A stretch of DNA of 64,000 bases from an uncultured Clostridia bacterium (GTDB lineage: Bacteria; Bacillota; Clostridia; Oscillospirales; Acutalibacteraceae), in contig CANQFC010000003.1 of assembly GCA_947598155.1 (NCBI GenBank), positions 204,113-268,112 of the forward strand, written 5' to 3'. The notes beneath the pieces were generated by a model, which did no database searches, was not told the origin of the DNA, and saw only the letters and a list, made by a program, of their open reading frames with translations. Every line of letters begins with the position of its first letter. Position 1 is the first letter of the stretch. This document shows positions 15,597 through 25,063 of this stretch, piece after piece. A program made the position numbers and the translations under genes.

Positions 15597-17207
15597 TTAA
15601 AGCACGTCAAAATAACCTGACTGAACAATTTCCTCAAGCGAGATTTTATTGTTCTTGTAGTCGTAAACATAGGACGAAAAGTCATATTCTTCGCCGTTTT
15701 CCTCAACGTTTGCGGCAACGGCGCTCGCAAGGTCGTCATATTTCTCTTTATTGTTCGTGGCGAGAGCGAGTATAGCGAACAAATCCCTTGCGTACGGGCT
15801 TGTGCTGCCGTAAAAATCATTTTGGTAGGAAACGGCCTCCTCAGCGGAAGCATAGGCGCCGCTGTAATCCTTTAGCATTATAAGGTTGAGCGCTTTTTCC
15901 ATTGAAAGAACCGAACCCGCGTAGGCGATTAAATCATAGCTTTTGTATGATGCGGCGGCGGTTTCAAGACCCGTAAGGCAAATTTCCTTTGCCGCCGAAT
16001 AGTTTTTGTTTTCAAGCCGATTTAACTTTGCCAGAAGATAGTGGTAAATAACGCTTTCGCTGTTTCTTTCGCCTATTCGTTCAATCAAGGTTTTAGCCTG
16101 CTCATAATTTTCGGCGTCAAAGCTGAACTGCGCGAAAAGTATATCGGAATAAACCTCATAATCCGTAGAGGCGTCGGCCGCTTTTTTGATATAAAGAGCC
16201 ATATCGTCCGTCTTGTTTTTACGCTCTGCCAAATCAAACTGAAAAAGTCTTACCCAGCCTTCGTCGTAATCGACGGCAATATCGCCGTCTGACGGTTTAT
16301 AGCCGTCGCTGAGCTCGTCGTGAACGGTTGAAGAATCAAAATTTTTAACGTCGGAAATATAAATCTTTTTGCCGATAAGCGATTCGTATTTTGCCATCAG
16401 CCTGTTGTAATCCTCTTCAGTTTCGGCGTCGCTTTCATATGTTCCGAGCATAAAAATATTCGCTCTTGCTTTTGTGATATTGTTGAAAATTTCTGATATT
16501 TTTTTATCTCCGATTTTCTCAACATCATATGTGTTTTCAATTAAAGTCAGCGCGCAGAGGAAAGCGGGGTTTTGAAAGCTGTTGCTAACCCATTGGTCGT
16601 CGCCGATTTCATAAAACAAAAGAATTTCATTTCGGCGCAGGTTTTTAAAATCAAGGGATATTTCATTTTCAATCGCGTAGCTTTCAGCCTCGGAGTAATA
16701 TGAGAGAGCAGAATAAAGCTTTTTGTCGTTATACGCCGCCTTTCCCCTATATACGTTTGAGAAAATCGGGGCAAGCTGAACAAAAGTTATGAGCGAAACA
16801 AACAATGTGCCAAGAACGGCTATAAGCATAAGTATTCCCTTGAAGTCATAGGGGTATTTCTCCATTATGGCGGCGCATTCTTTGCAGAAAGGACTGTTCG
16901 GGTCGCGTTCAGTGCCCCTTGGGCGCTCGCCGCAGCACTCGCACATTTCTTCGGGCTCGGCGTTCGTTTTTTCACCCATGGTAACCGCATACCCCTCAAC
17001 CTCATATCCGCCGTTCAGAGCGTCAATTCCGTTTGCAATATCCGATTTTGTTTCGTTTTCTGCTTTTTCGGCCTCTTCCTTTGATTTGCTGAGCTCTTCA
17101 CGGAAAATTCTTGCAAGCTCTTCCATCTCATCGTGAACGGAAGACTCGTTTTCGGAAGATTTGTTTTCGGGAATTTCGTTTTCGGGAGATTTGTTTTCTT
17201 CTGCCAT
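15597..17207 (-). CDS. Zinc-ribbon, single-TM protein with extracytoplasmic TPR-like region
   Basis: The 536-residue protein has four regions. An acidic, Glu/Asn/Ser-rich N-terminus spans residues 1-85. A CECCGERP...CKEC four-cysteine zinc-ribbon-like segment lies near residues 89-112. One transmembrane helix follows (ILMLIAVLGTLFVSLITFV, about 123-142). The remaining 390 residues are helical, with TPR-like spacing (KLYSALSYYSEAESYA, NYEQAKTLIERIGE, NYSAAKEICLTGLETA). It has an excellent AGGAGG site. It sits between a bPH2 protein and a polytopic protein in one operon. A scaffold or sensor at the membrane is plausible, but no function can be assigned. Confidence 0.75.
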   Translation of the reverse strand: MAEENKSPENEIPENKSSENESSVHDEMEELARIFREELSKSKEEAEKAENETKSDIANGIDALNGGYEVEGYAVTMGEKTNAEPEEMCECCGERPRGTERDPNSPFCKECAAIMEKYPYDFKGILMLIAVLGTLFVSLITFVQLAPIFSNVYRGKAAYNDKKLYSALSYYSEAESYAIENEISLDFKNLRRNEILLFYEIGDDQWVSNSFQNPAFLCALTLIENTYDVEKIGDKKISEIFNNITKARANIFMLGTYESDAETEEDYNRLMAKYESLIGKKIYISDVKNFDSSTVHDELSDGYKPSDGDIAVDYDEGWVRLFQFDLAERKNKTDDMALYIKKAADASTDYEVYSDILFAQFSFDAENYEQAKTLIERIGERNSESVIYHYLLAKLNRLENKNYSAAKEICLTGLETAAASYKSYDLIAYAGSVLSMEKALNLIMLKDYSGAYASAEEAVSYQNDFYGSTSPYARDLFAILALATNNKEKYDDLASAVAANVEENGEEYDFSSYVYDYKNNKISLEEIVQSGYFDVL

Positions 17208-17219
17208 CTGTTTACCTCC

Positions 17220-17831
17220 TCAGCCTTTGTATTTGGTGTTGTATCCGTGGTTTTCGGGCGGCCGCATATCGTTTGGATACATGGTGTCGCTGAAAATATC
17301 GGTTTGAAGTTTCTTTACGAGGTTAAATACTTCGGAATAGTTTGAGATACTTGAAATCTCAACGCTTGCCGTACCCGTTTTTTCGGAAAACTGACTTGAC
17401 AAAGCGATTATGTCGCCGACGCCGAAAAGCTGGTCAAATATGCCTCTGTGCAGGTCGATATGCGACATCTCGGCAAAAGGCTTTGTCTTCAGCGTTTTTG
17501 AAAAAGTTCCGCCTGAAACGTAAATCGCGCGGTCTGTAACTATATAATAAGTGTTTTTGTATCTCAAAAAAGAGAATATGACCCCCGCAAGGTAAATCCA
17601 TACAGGCATTAAATGGAGCGCGAAAAAAGGTATCATAAAAAGCGTCAGTCCGCCTGCGTTTGAAGATGAAAACGCCGTTCCGAGAAATCCGAAGTCCATT
17701 ACAGCCCAAATAACGGCAAAGGGCAGAAGTTTGTTAAAAATGCTTTCGGCGATAAAACATTTTTTGTCGGGCTTGCCTTCATAAAACACGGTTTCGTTTG
17801 AGCCTACTAAATTTTTTAAGTCGTTTACCAT
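17220..17831 (-). CDS. Bacterial PH (bPH2) domain membrane protein
   Basis: The 203-residue protein has two hydrophobic segments (about residues 33-55 and 60-90) followed by a YdbS/bPH2-type domain, recognised by RYKNTYYIVTDRAIYVSGG and IDLHRGIFDQLFGVGDI. Such domains are cytoplasmic, membrane-proximal modules of unknown ligand, common in Gram-positive bacteria. The last 25 residues are polar. It starts with GAGGT upstream of the ATG and is the first gene of the three-gene operon ending at 15019. The next gene starts 12 bases after its stop. Confidence 0.8.
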   Translation of the reverse strand: MVNDLKNLVGSNETVFYEGKPDKKCFIAESIFNKLLPFAVIWAVMDFGFLGTAFSSSNAGGLTLFMIPFFALHLMPVWIYLAGVIFSFLRYKNTYYIVTDRAIYVSGGTFSKTLKTKPFAEMSHIDLHRGIFDQLFGVGDIIALSSQFSEKTGTASVEISSISNYSEVFNLVKKLQTDIFSDTMYPNDMRPPENHGYNTKYKG

Positions 17832-17850
17832 AGTTTTTACCTCAATTTCT

Positions 17851-17878
17851 GCAAACCTTGTTTGCGGCGTTTATTATA
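17851..17878 (-). promoter_or_regulatory. Probable promoter of the bPH2 operon
   Basis: A perfect -10 TATAAT (17873-17878, minus strand) lies about 42 bases before the start codon. No good -35 is visible 17 bases away. A small inverted repeat GCAAAC-CTT-GTTTGC (17851-17865) lies between the -10 and the gene. Confidence 0.4.
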
Positions 17879-17901
17879 CTATCATATTAAGGTTTTTAAG
17901 C

Positions 17902-20619
17902 CTACTTTCCACAGCAATTTTTGTACTTCTTGCCGCTCCCGCATGGGCAAGGCTCGTTTCTGCCGATTTTCTTACCTTTTTTTACCGGCTGTTTTTTCTC
18001 GCTCCCGTCGGAAGCTCCGCTTGCGCCCGTAATTTTCGCTGTCTGCTCGCGTTTAATATCCTCTTCGCTCTTGAGACGGAAGGTGAGAAGCATAGTCGCG
18101 GTGCCCTCTCTTATTAACGCGTTCATTTCGTCGAAATAGTCAAAACTCTCCATTCGGAAAGCGACAACGGGGTCTTGCTGACCGTAGGAACGCAGGTAAA
18201 TACCCCTTTGAAGCTCATCCATAGCGTCCAGGTGGTCCATCCAGTGGACGTCAACATTGCGCAGCAGTACCTTACGCTCAATCTCATTCATAATTTTTTC
18301 GCCGTATTCCCTGTACTTTGCGTCATAGGTATCAAGCGCTTTTTTGCGGAAATAGTCGGTATATTCTTTCGACGAATTAAAATCGGGCGTTTCGTCCTCA
18401 CAGAGGAATTTCAGCTTGGCTGTAAGCCCCGCCTTGTTCCAATCTTCGGGGTTGTTTGACTCGGGGCAGAAAAATTCTACCGTTTCCGAGATATATTTTT
18501 CAATCATCGAAATAATTGTGCCGTGAATATCCGCGCCGTCGAGCACCTTGTTGCGCTCGCCGTAAATAACCTCTCTCTGCTTGCTCATAACGTCGTCAAA
18601 TCGAAGAACGTTGCGCCTTGCCGCGAAGTTGTTGCCCTCAACGCGCTTTTGAGCGCTTTCAATGGTGTTGGTAAACATCTTGGTTTCAAGCGGAAGTTCG
18701 CCTGCCGCGCCGAAGGAGTCAAGAATATTGAAGAATCTGTCGCCTGCGAAGAGCCTTAAAAGCTCGTCCTCGGCGGAAAGATAAAACTTGCTCCTGCCCG
18801 GGTCGCCCTGGCGCCCCGAACGGCCGCGGAGCTGGTTGTCTATTCGTCTTGACTCGTGCCTCTCGGTACCGATGATGAAAAGACCGCCCGCCTCCTTTAC
18901 TTTTTCGGCCTCGTCCCTAAGCTGTTCCTTATATTTGTTTTCAAGCTCGCGGTAAGTGTTTCTCGCGTTGATAATATCCTGATTGTCCGTATCGGCAAAG
19001 CCCGTTGCCTCCTCAATGAGCTCTTCGGGGAACTGCATCCGCCTCATTTCGGCTTTAGCCATAAAGTCGGGGTTGCCGCCGAGGATAATATCCGTGCCTC
19101 GGCCCGCCATATTTGTGGCAATAGTTACGGCTCCCAAAGCGCCCGCCTGCGCAATGATTTCGGCCTCTTTTTCGTGATACTTCGCGTTGAGGACGGTGTG
19201 CTTGATGCCCCTTCGCTTGAGCGCGGCCGAGAGAGCCTCGCTCTTTTCAATGCTTATTGTGCCGACAAGCACGGGCTGGCCTTTTTTGTTGCACTCAAGA
19301 ATTTGCTCAATAATAGCGTTGAATTTCGCGTTTTCTGTTTTGAAAAGCACATCCGGCTCGTCTACTCTAATCATCGGCTTATTCGTTGGGATTTCAATGA
19401 CGTCAAGTGTGTAAATCTCCTGAAATTCGCCTTCCTCGGTCATTGCGGTACCCGTCATACCGGAAAGCTTTTTGTAAAGCCTAAAATAATTTTGGAATGT
19501 TATAGTGGCGAGCGTCTTTGATTCACGTTCAACCTTGACGTTCTCTTTGGCCTCAATAGCCTGATGAAGACCGTCGGAATAGCGCCTGCCGTGCATAATT
19601 CTGCCGGTAAATTCATCGACAATAAGCACCTGCCCGTCGCTGACAACATAGTCGACATCACGTTTCATAACGCCGATAGCCTTTATAGCCAAGTCAATGT
19701 GGTGCTGAATCGTGAGGTTTTCCATATCGGCAAGGTTTTCAACGCCGAAAAACGCCTCTGCCTTTTTGATACCGTTTTTGGTCAGCGACGCCGTTCCCGC
19801 CTTTTCATCTACAATGTAGTCGTCGTCTTCGCCGACAATATCTTCATAATTTGTTTTTGCCTCAATTTCCTTGACCTTGAACATTTTGAGCTTTTTGGCA
19901 AAATCGTTCGTAATCTTGTAAAGATCGGTTGATTTGTCGCCCATACCAGAGATTATGAGGGGCGTCCTCGCCTCGTCTATAAGGATTGAGTCAACCTCGT
20001 CTACAATCGCGAAATTGTGCCCTCTCTGAACTCTCTGCTCGGCGTAAATTACCATATTGTCACGCAGATAGTCAAAGCCCATCTCATTGTTGGTGCCGTA
20101 CGTTATGTCGCAGGCATATGCCGCGCGGCGCTGGTCGCCGTCCAAATCGTGAACGATAAGCCCCACCGAAAGACCCATAAACCTGTAAAGCTTGCCCATC
20201 CATTCGGAGTCGCGGCGCGCAAGGTAGTCGTTAACGGTGACAATGTGAACGCCTTTTCCGGTAAGAGCGTTTAAATATGCGGGAAGAGTCGCAACGAGCG
20301 TTTTGCCCTCGCCCGTTTTCATTTCGGCTATTCTGCCCTGGTGAAGAACTATGCCGCCGATAATTTGTACGGGGAAGTGCCTCATATTAAGCACGCGGGC
20401 GGACGCCTCTCTCAGAGCGGCAAACGCCTCGGGCAAAATGTCGTCAAGCGTTTCGCCGTTTTGCAGCCTTTCTTTAAATTCGGGTGTTTTGGCCTGAAGC
20501 TCTTCGTCGGAAAGCTTTTTGTAATCTTCCTCAAGCTCAAGAACCTTTTTCTGAATAGGGATTATTCTTTTGATTTCACGAGCGGAGTAATCTCCGAAAA
20601 TCTTTTTAAAAAGTGACAT
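17902..20619 (-). CDS. secA: Preprotein translocase ATPase SecA
   Basis: The 905-residue motor of the Sec pathway drives preproteins through SecYEG. It starts [18 protein letters not shown] and has Walker A MKTGEGKT near residue 100, the DEAD-type DEVDSI near 208, the preprotein cross-linking domain, motif VI region [12 protein letters not shown], and the helical scaffold. It ends with the zinc-binding SEC-C tail [18 protein letters not shown]. The length is within the normal range (about 800-950). AAAGGA precedes the ATG. It is a single gene, with the bPH2 operon following in the same direction after 70 bases. Confidence 0.97.
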   Translation of the reverse strand: MSLFKKIFGDYSAREIKRIIPIQKKVLELEEDYKKLSDEELQAKTPEFKERLQNGETLDDILPEAFAALREASARVLNMRHFPVQIIGGIVLHQGRIAEMKTGEGKTLVATLPAYLNALTGKGVHIVTVNDYLARRDSEWMGKLYRFMGLSVGLIVHDLDGDQRRAAYACDITYGTNNEMGFDYLRDNMVIYAEQRVQRGHNFAIVDEVDSILIDEARTPLIISGMGDKSTDLYKITNDFAKKLKMFKVKEIEAKTNYEDIVGEDDDYIVDEKAGTASLTKNGIKKAEAFFGVENLADMENLTIQHHIDLAIKAIGVMKRDVDYVVSDGQVLIVDEFTGRIMHGRRYSDGLHQAIEAKENVKVERESKTLATITFQNYFRLYKKLSGMTGTAMTEEGEFQEIYTLDVIEIPTNKPMIRVDEPDVLFKTENAKFNAIIEQILECNKKGQPVLVGTISIEKSEALSAALKRRGIKHTVLNAKYHEKEAEIIAQAGALGAVTIATNMAGRGTDIILGGNPDFMAKAEMRRMQFPEELIEEATGFADTDNQDIINARNTYRELENKYKEQLRDEAEKVKEAGGLFIIGTERHESRRIDNQLRGRSGRQGDPGRSKFYLSAEDELLRLFAGDRFFNILDSFGAAGELPLETKMFTNTIESAQKRVEGNNFAARRNVLRFDDVMSKQREVIYGERNKVLDGADIHGTIISMIEKYISETVEFFCPESNNPEDWNKAGLTAKLKFLCEDETPDFNSSKEYTDYFRKKALDTYDAKYREYGEKIMNEIERKVLLRNVDVHWMDHLDAMDELQRGIYLRSYGQQDPVVAFRMESFDYFDEMNALIREGTATMLLTFRLKSEEDIKREQTAKITGASGASDGSEKKQPVKKGKKIGRNEPCPCGSGKKYKNCCGK

Positions 20620-20684
20620 TTATTATTCCTTTCATACCGTGTTTTATTTTTACGGCGTTTTTTGAATTTTTGCGCAATTTTCCG

Positions 20685-20814
20685 TTTAATAAGATGCCTG
20701 CCCGCCAAGCGTCAACAGCCGCCTTGGGGAATTGAAGAGGAACCGAATACCCTCCCGATTCCGAAACGGAACCCGCCGCCTATAAAGCGAGGGACAGCTT
20801 GCGTAAGTTATATA
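20685..20814 (-). repeat. Intergenic repeat family, near full-length copy C
   Basis: Taking the family orientation as TATAACTTA... to ...CAAGCCCCTTATTGAA, this copy is reversed. It begins with a diverged AATAAGATGCCTGCCCGCC end, has the conserved core ATTCCGAAACGGAACCCGCC then GCCTATAAAGCG, and ends GCTTGCGTAAGTTATATA. It lies in the 342-base gap between secA and the SCP2-like gene, upstream of that gene's promoter. Related copies are at 24988, 32688, 34465, 46577 and 56173. Confidence 0.75.
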
Positions 20815-20892
20815 TTTTTAAGTATAACATATATTTTCACAAAAATCATTAACAATTTTAAAATTTATTTAAGTAAATATGTATAATTTTTC

Positions 20893-20921
20893 TTGCAAAA
20901 GATCATAAAATTTGGTATTCT
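20893..20921 (+). promoter_or_regulatory. Promoter of the SCP2/aminotransferase/transketolase operon
   Basis: TTGCAA (20893-20898) and TATTCT (20916-20921) are separated by 17 bases, with TTTGG before the -10. The region upstream is very AT-rich, as in UP elements. Confidence 0.5.
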
Positions 20922-20961
20922 TTAAATGAACATATATATTTTAAAAAACGGAGGCACAACT

Positions 20962-21723
20962 ATGACTGATGCTAAGACAATGGCCTACATAAATATGTAC
21001 GCCGTACTCGGAACATTGGAAAACCTTTGTGAGCTTGACTCAAAGGCAAAAGAGATAATTTCTTCTCTTAATAAGCCCGTTTCTTTGGCGTTTGAGGTAA
21101 AGGACGGCCCCGCCGCCACGCTGACTTTCAGTCAAAACGGGTGCCGTATGGAGGACGGCGTCAACAATCCCGATATAAAAATTCCCGTTTCCTCGTGTGA
21201 AAAGTTCAATTTGATTATTGACGGCAAGGCGACTCCCGTTCCCACAAAGGGAATTGCGAAAATAGGTTTTCTCCTTAAAACCTTCACCGCGCTTACCGAC
21301 AGGCTGACGGAGCTTATGCGTCCGTCTCAGGAGGCGTTAACGGACAGGGATTTTTTCATTCTTTCAACCCGTTTGACTTTCTATACGATTTCAGTTGCCA
21401 TTTCGCAGATAGCAAATCAGGACGAAATAGGCAAGGCGAGCGCATCTTATATGGTAGACGGCGATATTCTAATCGGCATAAAGGGCGGCGACGCCGCGAC
21501 GGTGCGTGTTAAAAACCACCGCCTTGTCACAATAAAAAAAGCTCCCGAAAAGCCGAGGGCGATTATGACTTTTGCTGATTACGGCCTGGCCTCGGCTCTT
21601 TTCAACGGCAAAGTAAACGCGCTTGAGGAGCTTTGCAGGGGAACGGTTGAAATCCACGGTATGGCTTCTATGATAGACAATATGAACAGACTTCTCGACA
21701 GAGTCGGTCTTTATTTGGCATAA
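20962..21723 (+). CDS. SCP2-like (sterol-carrier-fold) protein A
   Basis: The 253-residue protein starts at ATG 20962, seven bases after GGAGG; an in-frame ATG at 20926 has no such site. No signal peptide or membrane segment is present. The C-terminal third reads IMTFADYGLASALFNGKVNALEELCRGTVEIHG, the strand-helix-Gly pattern of SCP2 domains, and the N-terminal half (VSLAFEVKDGPAATLTFSQNG) looks like a second copy of the same fold. SCP2 domains bind lipids or other hydrophobic ligands. It opens the operon with the aminotransferase and split transketolase, whose last gene encodes a second SCP2-like protein. The ligand is unknown; family assignment is by pattern, not by search. Confidence 0.65.
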   Translation: MTDAKTMAYINMYAVLGTLENLCELDSKAKEIISSLNKPVSLAFEVKDGPAATLTFSQNGCRMEDGVNNPDIKIPVSSCEKFNLIIDGKATPVPTKGIAKIGFLLKTFTALTDRLTELMRPSQEALTDRDFFILSTRLTFYTISVAISQIANQDEIGKASASYMVDGDILIGIKGGDAATVRVKNHRLVTIKKAPEKPRAIMTFADYGLASALFNGKVNALEELCRGTVEIHGMASMIDNMNRLLDRVGLYLA

Positions 21724-21737
21724 GGGAGGAAATTATA

Positions 21738-23003
21738 ATGAGTAAATATCCGGAATATAATCACGATAAAGGCCGCGAGTATTTTGAAAGAGCGCTCAAG
21801 GTTATTCCCGCGGGCATTTACGGCCACTTAGGTCCGTCCGAAGGGCTTTGGATACCGATACAAAAATGGCCGTTTTATTCCGTAAAGGCGCAGGGCTCAT
21901 ATTTTTGGGACGCCGACGGCAACAAATACATTGATTATATGTGCGCTTACGGCCCGAATGTGCTCGGCTATAACGACCCCGATGTTGACGCCGCGGCAAA
22001 GGCTCAGCTTGAAAAGGGCAACTGCACCACGGCGCCGTCAACGGTTATGGTTGAATGCGCCGAAAACCTTGTAGACACGGTAGCCTCCGCTGATTGGGCG
22101 TTTTTCTGCAAAAACGGCTCGGATACTACAACTCTTGCGGTAATGTCGGCGAGAGCGCATACGCACAAGAGAAAAATTATTTTCTTAAAAGGATATTATC
22201 ACGGCGATTTTCAGTGGGCGCAGAAAATCGACTATCCCGGTATTTTGCCCGAAGACGTGTGCCATAATCTTGTAGCACCGTGGTTCGATATTGACGCGCT
22301 TCAAAAGCTCTATGACGAAAACGACGGCGACATAGCGGGTCTTATAGCCCAGCCGTATGACCACGGCAATTTTAAGGATAACGAAGTCGCCTCAAAGGAA
22401 TACTGGCGTTCAGTCCGCAAATGGTGCGACGACCACGGCGTTGTGCTTATTTTTGACGATGTGCGCACGGGTTTCCGCCTTGATATTCAGGGGTCGGACC
22501 ATTATTACGGCATTAAGGCGGACCTTATCTGTTTCTGCAAGGCGCTTGCCAACGGCTACAATATGTCGGCTCTTTGCGGCGGCGAGCATATGAAAGCCAC
22601 CGTTTCGGGTATGACATACACAGGCTCATACTGGATGAGCGCGGTTCCGTTTGCGGCATGCATTGCCTGCATTAACAAAATGAAGGCTCTTGACGTACCC
22701 TCGCTTTTCCGTAAAATGGGCACGAAGGTTACCGACGGATTTAAAGCGGCGGCGCAGAATAACGGCTTTAATCTTGTAGTTTCGGGCGAGCCCGCTCTGT
22801 TTTATTTAAGAATAGCCGACGATGACAGCCTTATGCTCCATCAGGAGTGGATTGCCGAGTGCGTTTCAAGAGGACTGTTCCTTGCGTCTCATCACAACCA
22901 TTTTATCAACGCCTCCCTGACGGAAGACGACATCAAGCTTTCGGTTGACATTGCGGAGGACGCGTTTAACACAGTCCGCAAAAACCACCCTGAGCTTAGA
23001 TAA
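21738..23003 (+). CDS. Class III PLP aminotransferase (glutamate-1-semialdehyde aminotransferase-like)
   Basis: The 421-residue enzyme is a fold type I, class III aminotransferase. It has GSYFWDADGNKYIDYMCAYG near the N-terminus, FCKNGSDTTTLAVMSARAHT (cofactor phosphate loop), FDDVRTGFRL with the PLP-ring aspartate, and the Schiff-base lysine in ICFCKALANGYNMSALCGG. HemL-like enzymes move amino groups onto aldehydes, ketones or sugars. No haem-pathway gene is nearby, so a haem role is unlikely. It starts 14 bases after SCP2-like protein A with GGGAGG, and lies directly before a split transketolase, suggesting that an aldehyde or ketose handled by one enzyme feeds the other (inference). Confidence 0.85.
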   Translation: MSKYPEYNHDKGREYFERALKVIPAGIYGHLGPSEGLWIPIQKWPFYSVKAQGSYFWDADGNKYIDYMCAYGPNVLGYNDPDVDAAAKAQLEKGNCTTAPSTVMVECAENLVDTVASADWAFFCKNGSDTTTLAVMSARAHTHKRKIIFLKGYYHGDFQWAQKIDYPGILPEDVCHNLVAPWFDIDALQKLYDENDGDIAGLIAQPYDHGNFKDNEVASKEYWRSVRKWCDDHGVVLIFDDVRTGFRLDIQGSDHYYGIKADLICFCKALANGYNMSALCGGEHMKATVSGMTYTGSYWMSAVPFAACIACINKMKALDVPSLFRKMGTKVTDGFKAAAQNNGFNLVVSGEPALFYLRIADDDSLMLHQEWIAECVSRGLFLASHHNHFINASLTEDDIKLSVDIAEDAFNTVRKNHPELR

Positions 23004-23081
23004 TACTCGGTTAATAATATTATAATGAATCACGGGGAAAGCCCCTTATCAAATACAAGGTAAAAAAGGAGGAATTTTTTC

Positions 23082-23963
23082 ATGGCTAATTTATCAAAGC
23101 AGGAGTGGACGGCGCTTGAGAACAAGGCCTATGAACTGCGAAAGCTCTGTATGCAGACTACAATGTGGGCAGGCAGCGGTCATATCGGCGGAGGGCTCAG
23201 CGTTATGGATCTTTTGACGGTGCTTTACTACAAGTACCTCAATATTAAGGTTGACGAGCCCCTTTGGGAGGACAGAGACCGTTTTATTTTAAGCAAGGGC
23301 CATGCGGCAATTGCTTATGCCCCCGTTCTGTGCGATAAAGGCTTTAACGATAAAGATCTTCTTAAAACCTTTAACCTTTCGGGGTCAAAAATGGGTATGC
23401 ACCTCGACTCAAACAAGATAGTGGGCGTTGACGCTTCAACAGGGTCGCTTGGCCACGGCGCTTCCATCGCGGCAGGCACCGCTCTTGCCGCAAGGCTTAT
23501 GAATAAGGATTATTTAACTTATGTTGTAACGGGCGACGGCGAATTGGGCGAAGGCTCAAACTGGGAAGCCTTTATGACGATGAATCATTATGAACTCTCA
23601 AATTGTATAGTTTTTATCGACCGCAATCACTGTATGATTGACGGGCCGACGGAAGAAGTTATGAAGCTTGAACCGCTTGATGACAAAATGCGCGCATTCG
23701 GGTTTAACGTAATTTGCGTAGACGGCAACAACATAGGAGAGCTTTGCGAGGCCATTGATAAAGCCAGAGAAAGAAGCGGTGAAAAATGCGCTCCTACCTG
23801 CGTGCTTATGGACACGGCAAAGGGCGCCGGAATTAAGTCTATTGAGGGCGATTACCACTGCCACTATATGGCGCTTGACGATGAAACTTACGATAAATAC
23901 AGTAAAGAGCTTGAAGAGGATTACAAGGCAAGACTTGCAAGAGCGGAAAAGGAGGGCAAATAA
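23082..23963 (+). CDS. Transketolase, N-terminal (ThDP-binding) subunit
   Basis: The 293-residue subunit carries the pyrophosphate-binding half of a split transketolase. The catalytic histidine lies in AGSGHIGGGLSVMDLL, and the ThDP/Mg motif is GDGELGEGSNWEAF then NCIVFIDRN. FILSKGHAAIAYAP and STGSLGHGASIAAG are also typical. Transketolases move two-carbon ketol units between sugar phosphates or related aldehydes. It has a GGAGG site ten bases upstream. The C-terminal partner follows after two bases. The neighbourhood (aminotransferase, SCP2-like proteins) differs from a plain pentose-phosphate context, so the acceptor may not be a standard sugar phosphate. Confidence 0.92.
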   Translation: MANLSKQEWTALENKAYELRKLCMQTTMWAGSGHIGGGLSVMDLLTVLYYKYLNIKVDEPLWEDRDRFILSKGHAAIAYAPVLCDKGFNDKDLLKTFNLSGSKMGMHLDSNKIVGVDASTGSLGHGASIAAGTALAARLMNKDYLTYVVTGDGELGEGSNWEAFMTMNHYELSNCIVFIDRNHCMIDGPTEEVMKLEPLDDKMRAFGFNVICVDGNNIGELCEAIDKARERSGEKCAPTCVLMDTAKGAGIKSIEGDYHCHYMALDDETYDKYSKELEEDYKARLARAEKEGK

Positions 23964-23965
23964 TT

Positions 23966-24973
23966 ATGGCAGGCGGATTTGTTTATAACGCGATTGACCA
24001 GACAGAGGTTGCCACCGCTGAAATTTACGGCAAGGCGATTACCGATATAATGTTAAAAGACCCAAAGGTTGTGGCTATTACCGCAGACCTTGCGAAATCA
24101 ACAAAACTCGGCGACGTTTTAAAGGTTTGCCCGGAGCGGGTTATTAACGTGGGCATTGCGGAACAGGATATGTTCGGCGTAGGCGCCGGTATGGCAAAAG
24201 CCGGTATGATACCGTTCATCTCGGGCTTTTCGGCATTCACCTCAATGCGCGCCTGCGACCAGCTGCACACAGATATTTGTTACCAGAACGTGAACGCCAA
24301 AATTATCGCCACTCACGCGGGCACGTCTTTCGGTCAGGCGGGTTCAACGCACCACGCCATAGTAGATATAGCCATTACAAGGGCTATGCCCAATTTAACG
24401 GTTATTGTTCCCGCGGACGGAATTGAAACCGCGAACGCGGTTAACGCCGCTTATGCCAACAACGGCCCTTACTATATAAGAATTAACCGGGGCTTTGACC
24501 GTGTTCTTTACAATTCTCAGGATTACGACTTTGAGGTAGGCAAGGCGGTTGAGATTCACCCCGGCACCGATATAACGGTCATTGCCTGCGGCTCGTGTGT
24601 GTTCCAGGCAAAACAGGCGGCGGAATTTCTTGAGAATGCCGACGGGCTTAAGGTTCGCGTTCTCAATATGCACACCATAAAGCCCATTGACGAAGAGGCT
24701 ATATTAAAGGCCGTTATGGATACAAGAAGAATTATTACCGTTGAGGACCATTCGGTAATCGGGGGCTTAGGCTCTGCCGTTGCCGAGGTTATGGCGCAGG
24801 CAGGCAAGGGCTGTGCGTTTAAAATGCTCGGACACCGAGGGTTTGCCCCGATAGGACTTCATGAAGATATTATGTCCGAAGTCGGTATTGACGCCAACGG
24901 TATTATTGATGCCGTGCGTGAGGTTATGAAGGCCGACTTTGAGGAAGACGATAACTGGGACGACGACGTTTAA
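23966..24973 (+). CDS. Transketolase, C-terminal subunit
   Basis: The 335-residue partner carries the pyrimidine-binding domain, with the conserved glutamate in RVINVGIAEQDMFGVGAG, and the C-terminal domain (ITVIACGSCVFQAKQAAEFL, VEDHSVIGGLGSAVAEV). GQAGSTHHAIVDIAITRAMPNL matches the transketolase/DXS substrate region. The last ten residues are very acidic (FEEDDNWDDDV). GGAGGG in the end of the upstream gene serves as ribosome-binding site. Both halves together equal one normal transketolase of about 630 residues. A short repeat-family element separates it from the second SCP2-like gene. Confidence 0.92.
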   Translation: MAGGFVYNAIDQTEVATAEIYGKAITDIMLKDPKVVAITADLAKSTKLGDVLKVCPERVINVGIAEQDMFGVGAGMAKAGMIPFISGFSAFTSMRACDQLHTDICYQNVNAKIIATHAGTSFGQAGSTHHAIVDIAITRAMPNLTVIVPADGIETANAVNAAYANNGPYYIRINRGFDRVLYNSQDYDFEVGKAVEIHPGTDITVIACGSCVFQAKQAAEFLENADGLKVRVLNMHTIKPIDEEAILKAVMDTRRIITVEDHSVIGGLGSAVAEVMAQAGKGCAFKMLGHRGFAPIGLHEDIMSEVGIDANGIIDAVREVMKADFEEDDNWDDDV

Positions 24974-24987
24974 TAAGAGCGCCTTAG

Positions 24988-25044
24988 GTTCAGTAAGGGC
25001 TTGCCCCGTCAATATAGACGCGGGGTATCTTGCCTAAGTTATAT
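24988..25044 (-). repeat. Intergenic repeat family, internally deleted copy E
   Basis: Both family ends are present but the core is missing: GTTCAGTAAGGGCTTGCCCC on the left and CTTGCCTAAGTTATAT on the right, with CCCCGTC...GACGCGGGG pairing between them. Total length is about 57 bases against 130-145 for full copies. Its right end runs into the ribosome-binding site of the next gene. Confidence 0.7.
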
Positions 25045-25063
25045 CGGAAAGGAGTCTGATTAA

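Noticed and set aside
18856..19521. Plus-strand open frame of 221 codons within secA
   Set aside because: The secA frame covers the same bases with conserved helicase motifs.
23082..24973. Sulfo-transketolase (SqwGH-type) pathway for sulfoquinovose
   Set aside because: The split transketolase fits, but no sulfoacetaldehyde reductase, matching isomerase or sulfonate exporter is present nearby.
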